A model generated the notes under the pieces. It made no database searches. It saw only the letters and a list, made by a program, of their open reading frames with translations, and was not told where the DNA came from. 64,000 nt of DNA from Aptenodytes patagonicus (taxonomy: Eukaryota; Chordata; Aves; Sphenisciformes; Spheniscidae), in the NCBI RefSeq assembly GCF_965638725.1, contig NC_134957.1, positions 20,112,101 to 20,176,100 of the forward strand. The letters are read 5' to 3'. How positions within the stretch are numbered: position 1 is the stretch's first letter; the number at the start of each line of letters is the position of its first letter. Below are positions 63,701 to 64,000 of the stretch, in pieces. Both the position numbers and the translations under genes were made by a program.

Positions 63701-63913
63701 TGTTGATGGTAATTTGATTATTTTTTTGTAAACTTTCTGGTTTCACTGTAATGAGTGGTATTACTCCATGGGTGTATTGATTACTCTAAATTTTTTTTTC
63801 AGGTTTTCCTCTTCATTCAGCTCCTCCAAGTACCACCTCTTCAACAATTAATGTGGACTTTGATGCTGTTTTTGGAGGAAAATCTACAGCACCAGAGTAC
63901 AGGACTACAAGTG
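39620..63913 (+). CDS. PICALM-like clathrin assembly protein (CALM/AP180 family), first 15 coding exons; 3' end outside window
   Basis: Endocytic adaptor of the ANTH family: binds PI(4,5)P2 at the plasma membrane and recruits clathrin and AP-2 (family knowledge). Fifteen exons join in frame for 525 codons plus one base; every junction is GT-AG and exon borders correspond to those of PICALM. Residues 5-18 form the amphipathic helix-0 segment ([14 protein letters not shown]). Phosphoinositide ligands K28, K38, K40 and H41 are visible. The ANTH domain runs to about residue 285. The tail has [36 protein letters not shown] and VDFDAVFGG, motifs of the DLF and FxxF kind used for clathrin/AP-2 binding. 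Many ANTH positions differ from PICALM (for example [25 protein letters not shown]), and PICALM is otherwise nearly invariant among vertebrates, so I call it a paralogue. The C-terminal part is missing only because the window ends. Confidence 0.88.
39750..47764 (+). other. PICALM-like intron 1, 8.0 kb
   Basis: GC falls sharply after the CpG island, to AT-rich DNA. No repeat family or coding exon was recognised. It contains two short inverted repeats (43815-43870 and 45301-45328). Confidence 0.7.
47765..47907 (+). CDS. PICALM-like exon 2
   Basis: Acceptor tttaatgtag, donor gtaaga. It encodes [20 protein letters not shown] then [20 protein letters not shown] and LMMYGNE, a core ANTH helix set with the conserved SSWVVVFK and TTHHLM stretches. 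Confidence 0.95.
47908..50703 (+). other. PICALM-like intron 2, 2.8 kb
   Basis: AT-rich; no repeat or exon recognised apart from an alternating AT stretch near 50205-50230. Confidence 0.7.
50704..50779 (+). CDS. PICALM-like exon 3
   Basis: Acceptor ttcaccaacag, donor gtaagg. It encodes [20 protein letters not shown] and KSAMQ. The NLNNYLD replaces the NLSNFLD common to PICALM and SNAP91. Confidence 0.95.
50780..51622 (+). other. PICALM-like intron 3
   Basis: Holds a 25-base tandem duplication at 51336-51383; otherwise unremarkable. Confidence 0.7.
51336..51383. repeat. 25-bp tandem duplication
   Basis: The 23 bases starting gcttggttcttgcctaatat occur twice without mismatch, 25 bases apart. 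Confidence 0.92.
51623..51725 (+). CDS. PICALM-like exon 4
   Basis: Acceptor aacttttag, donor gtaaga. It encodes [20 protein letters not shown] and [14 protein letters not shown]. The first half is invariant in the family; YRLVAVDF diverges from YRQVAFDF. Confidence 0.95.
51889..51982 (+). CDS. PICALM-like exon 5
   Basis: Acceptor cttctactctgtag, donor gtaagt. It encodes [20 protein letters not shown] and [11 protein letters not shown]. The intron before it is only 163 bases and the one after it 92 bases. Confidence 0.95.
52075..52186 (+). CDS. PICALM-like exon 6
   Basis: Acceptor tttctacacag, donor gtatgt. It encodes [20 protein letters not shown] and [17 protein letters not shown], closely matching the family. 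Confidence 0.95.
52187..53293 (+). other. PICALM-like intron 6, 1.1 kb
   Basis: Holds a 26-base tandem duplication at 52711-52762; nothing else was recognised. Confidence 0.7.
52711..52762. repeat. 26-bp tandem duplication
   Basis: Two adjacent 26-base copies, each ending tttttactcaatgaaa, that differ at one base (aatccattag versus aatccgttag). Confidence 0.92.
53294..53400 (+). CDS. PICALM-like exon 7
   Basis: Acceptor tgcatcctcag, donor gtaaat. It encodes [20 protein letters not shown] and [16 protein letters not shown]. The Arg in ERYF replaces the usual Lys. Confidence 0.95.
54011..54052 (+). CDS. PICALM-like exon 8 (42-nt small exon)
   Basis: Acceptor gtaaacccag, donor gtcagt. It encodes [18 protein letters not shown] agrees with SNAP91, where PICALM has DLSQ. 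Too short to be found as an ORF; identified from the family sequence and intact splice sites. Confidence 0.93.
54053..58452 (+). other. PICALM-like intron 8, 4.4 kb
   Basis: AT-rich, with a 21-base T run at 56622-56642. No repeat family or exon was recognised. The remaining introns over 300 bases (53401-54010, 58539-59598, 59723-61590, 61728-62042, 62147-63043, 63191-63648) likewise show nothing else. Confidence 0.7.
58453..58538 (+). CDS. PICALM-like exon 9 (end of ANTH)
   Basis: Acceptor aactttag, donor gtgagc. It encodes [20 protein letters not shown] and TKEVSAAS plus two bases of an Arg codon, with the conserved LEQHLASxEGKK closing the ANTH domain. Confidence 0.94.
59599..59722 (+). 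CDS. PICALM-like exon 10
   Basis: Acceptor actgtttttag, donor gtactg. It encodes [20 protein letters not shown] followed by [20 protein letters not shown] and K. The charged helical end EEEQARLxALK is typical of PICALM and absent from the matching place in most SNAP91 forms. Confidence 0.94.
61591..61727 (+). CDS. PICALM-like exon 11 (tail, DLF motif)
   Basis: Acceptor tcatctttcag, donor gtgaga. It encodes [10 protein letters not shown], a Ser/Thr-rich stretch, and [12 protein letters not shown]. The VDLF is a clathrin/AP-2 binding type motif. Confidence 0.92.
62043..62146 (+). CDS. PICALM-like exon 12 (tail, DLF motif)
   Basis: Preceded by a (CT)n polypyrimidine tract and cttattcag; donor gtgagc. 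It encodes [20 protein letters not shown] and [15 protein letters not shown], comparable to the NDLLDLQ...STWG section of PICALM. Confidence 0.92.
63044..63190 (+). CDS. PICALM-like exon 13 (tail, AP180-like DIFDMKP)
   Basis: Acceptor gcatctgaaag, donor gtaaac. It encodes [33 protein letters not shown] and TVELFS. The [10 protein letters not shown] segment resembles LDLFAMKP of SNAP91 more than the corresponding PICALM exon. Frame and phase fit both neighbours. Confidence 0.85.
63649..63708 (+). CDS. PICALM-like exon 14 (60-nt small exon)
   Basis: Acceptor ttttatgaag, donor gtaatt. It encodes [20 protein letters not shown], joining in frame to ELFS before it. Possibly alternatively spliced, as tail exons of this family are; its length is a multiple of three. 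Confidence 0.82.
63803..63913 (+). CDS. PICALM-like exon 15 (last in window)
   Basis: Acceptor tttttttttcag, donor gtaaaa. It encodes [20 protein letters not shown] and [16 protein letters not shown]. The NVDFxxVFGxKST block is a clear PICALM-family landmark. Confidence 0.92.
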
Positions 63914-64000
63914 GTAAAAACTAGTTTATGACTAACTTACACCCTACAGGCAACAGTTGCTTAACAATTTAGCGTAACTGCTATTGCAGTTCAAAATTTA

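Noticed and set aside
39620..63913. Identity as SNAP91 (AP180)
   Set aside because: Exon 10 and the VDFDAVFGG block follow PICALM architecture, and the N-terminal QHSVTGSAV is PICALM-like; only isolated tail and linker features recall SNAP91.
1..64000. CRISPR arrays, bacterial operons, tRNA or rRNA genes
   Set aside because: None seen; sequence character is nuclear vertebrate throughout.

Overview
The window looks like avian nuclear DNA. It has large intron-containing vertebrate genes, three CR1-type LINE fragments (one ending in the ATTCTATGAT-like tail typical of avian CR1), a decayed ERVL-like provirus and a CpG-island promoter. No prokaryotic or organellar gene is visible. No database search was run, so gene names rest on recognising exon translations and splice junctions.

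Region 1 (1-15845, + strand) is the 3' part of GAB3, a PH-domain docking adaptor of the GRB2-associated-binder family. Eight coding exons can be joined in frame from 450 to the stop codon at 11167-11169. The PH-domain exons lie upstream of the window. The exons carry a GRB2-SH3 type proline motif (PPPRPPKP), a second one (PPVNRDLKP), three YxxM phosphotyrosine motifs for PI3K p85 (YVPM, YIPM, YIHM) and the C-terminal DYLAL and DYVQV motifs of the family. A 3' untranslated region follows, with polyadenylation signals at 11649 and 15824.

Region 2 (15846-38870) is about 23 kb of gene-free intergenic DNA. It holds CR1 fragments at about 17868, 31619 and 33515, a 35-base poly-C run inside the second, a minus-strand C2H2 zinc-finger relic near 27 kb, several simple repeats, a 33-bp alternating purine-pyrimidine tract, and a provirus remnant (34638-37951) of which LTRs, RNase H and integrase pieces remain.

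Region 3 (38870-64000, + strand) begins with a CpG island and holds the first 15 coding exons (525 codons) of a CALM/AP180 family endocytic adaptor. The ANTH domain is complete, with the K28/K38/K40/H41 phosphoinositide-binding residues. The following tail has DLF/DIF motifs, and the gene runs off the right edge. Its sequence is clearly related to PICALM, but it differs at many positions that are usually invariant, and one tail exon (LDIFDMKP) recalls AP180/SNAP91 instead. I read it as a third vertebrate CALM/AP180 paralogue.

The two genes do not form a pathway. Their adjacency is the main observation: in human, GAB2 and PICALM both lie on 11q14. A GAB3 plus PICALM-like pair here suggests a whole-genome-duplication sister segment in which birds kept a CALM paralogue that mammals appear to have lost next to GAB3 on Xq28.
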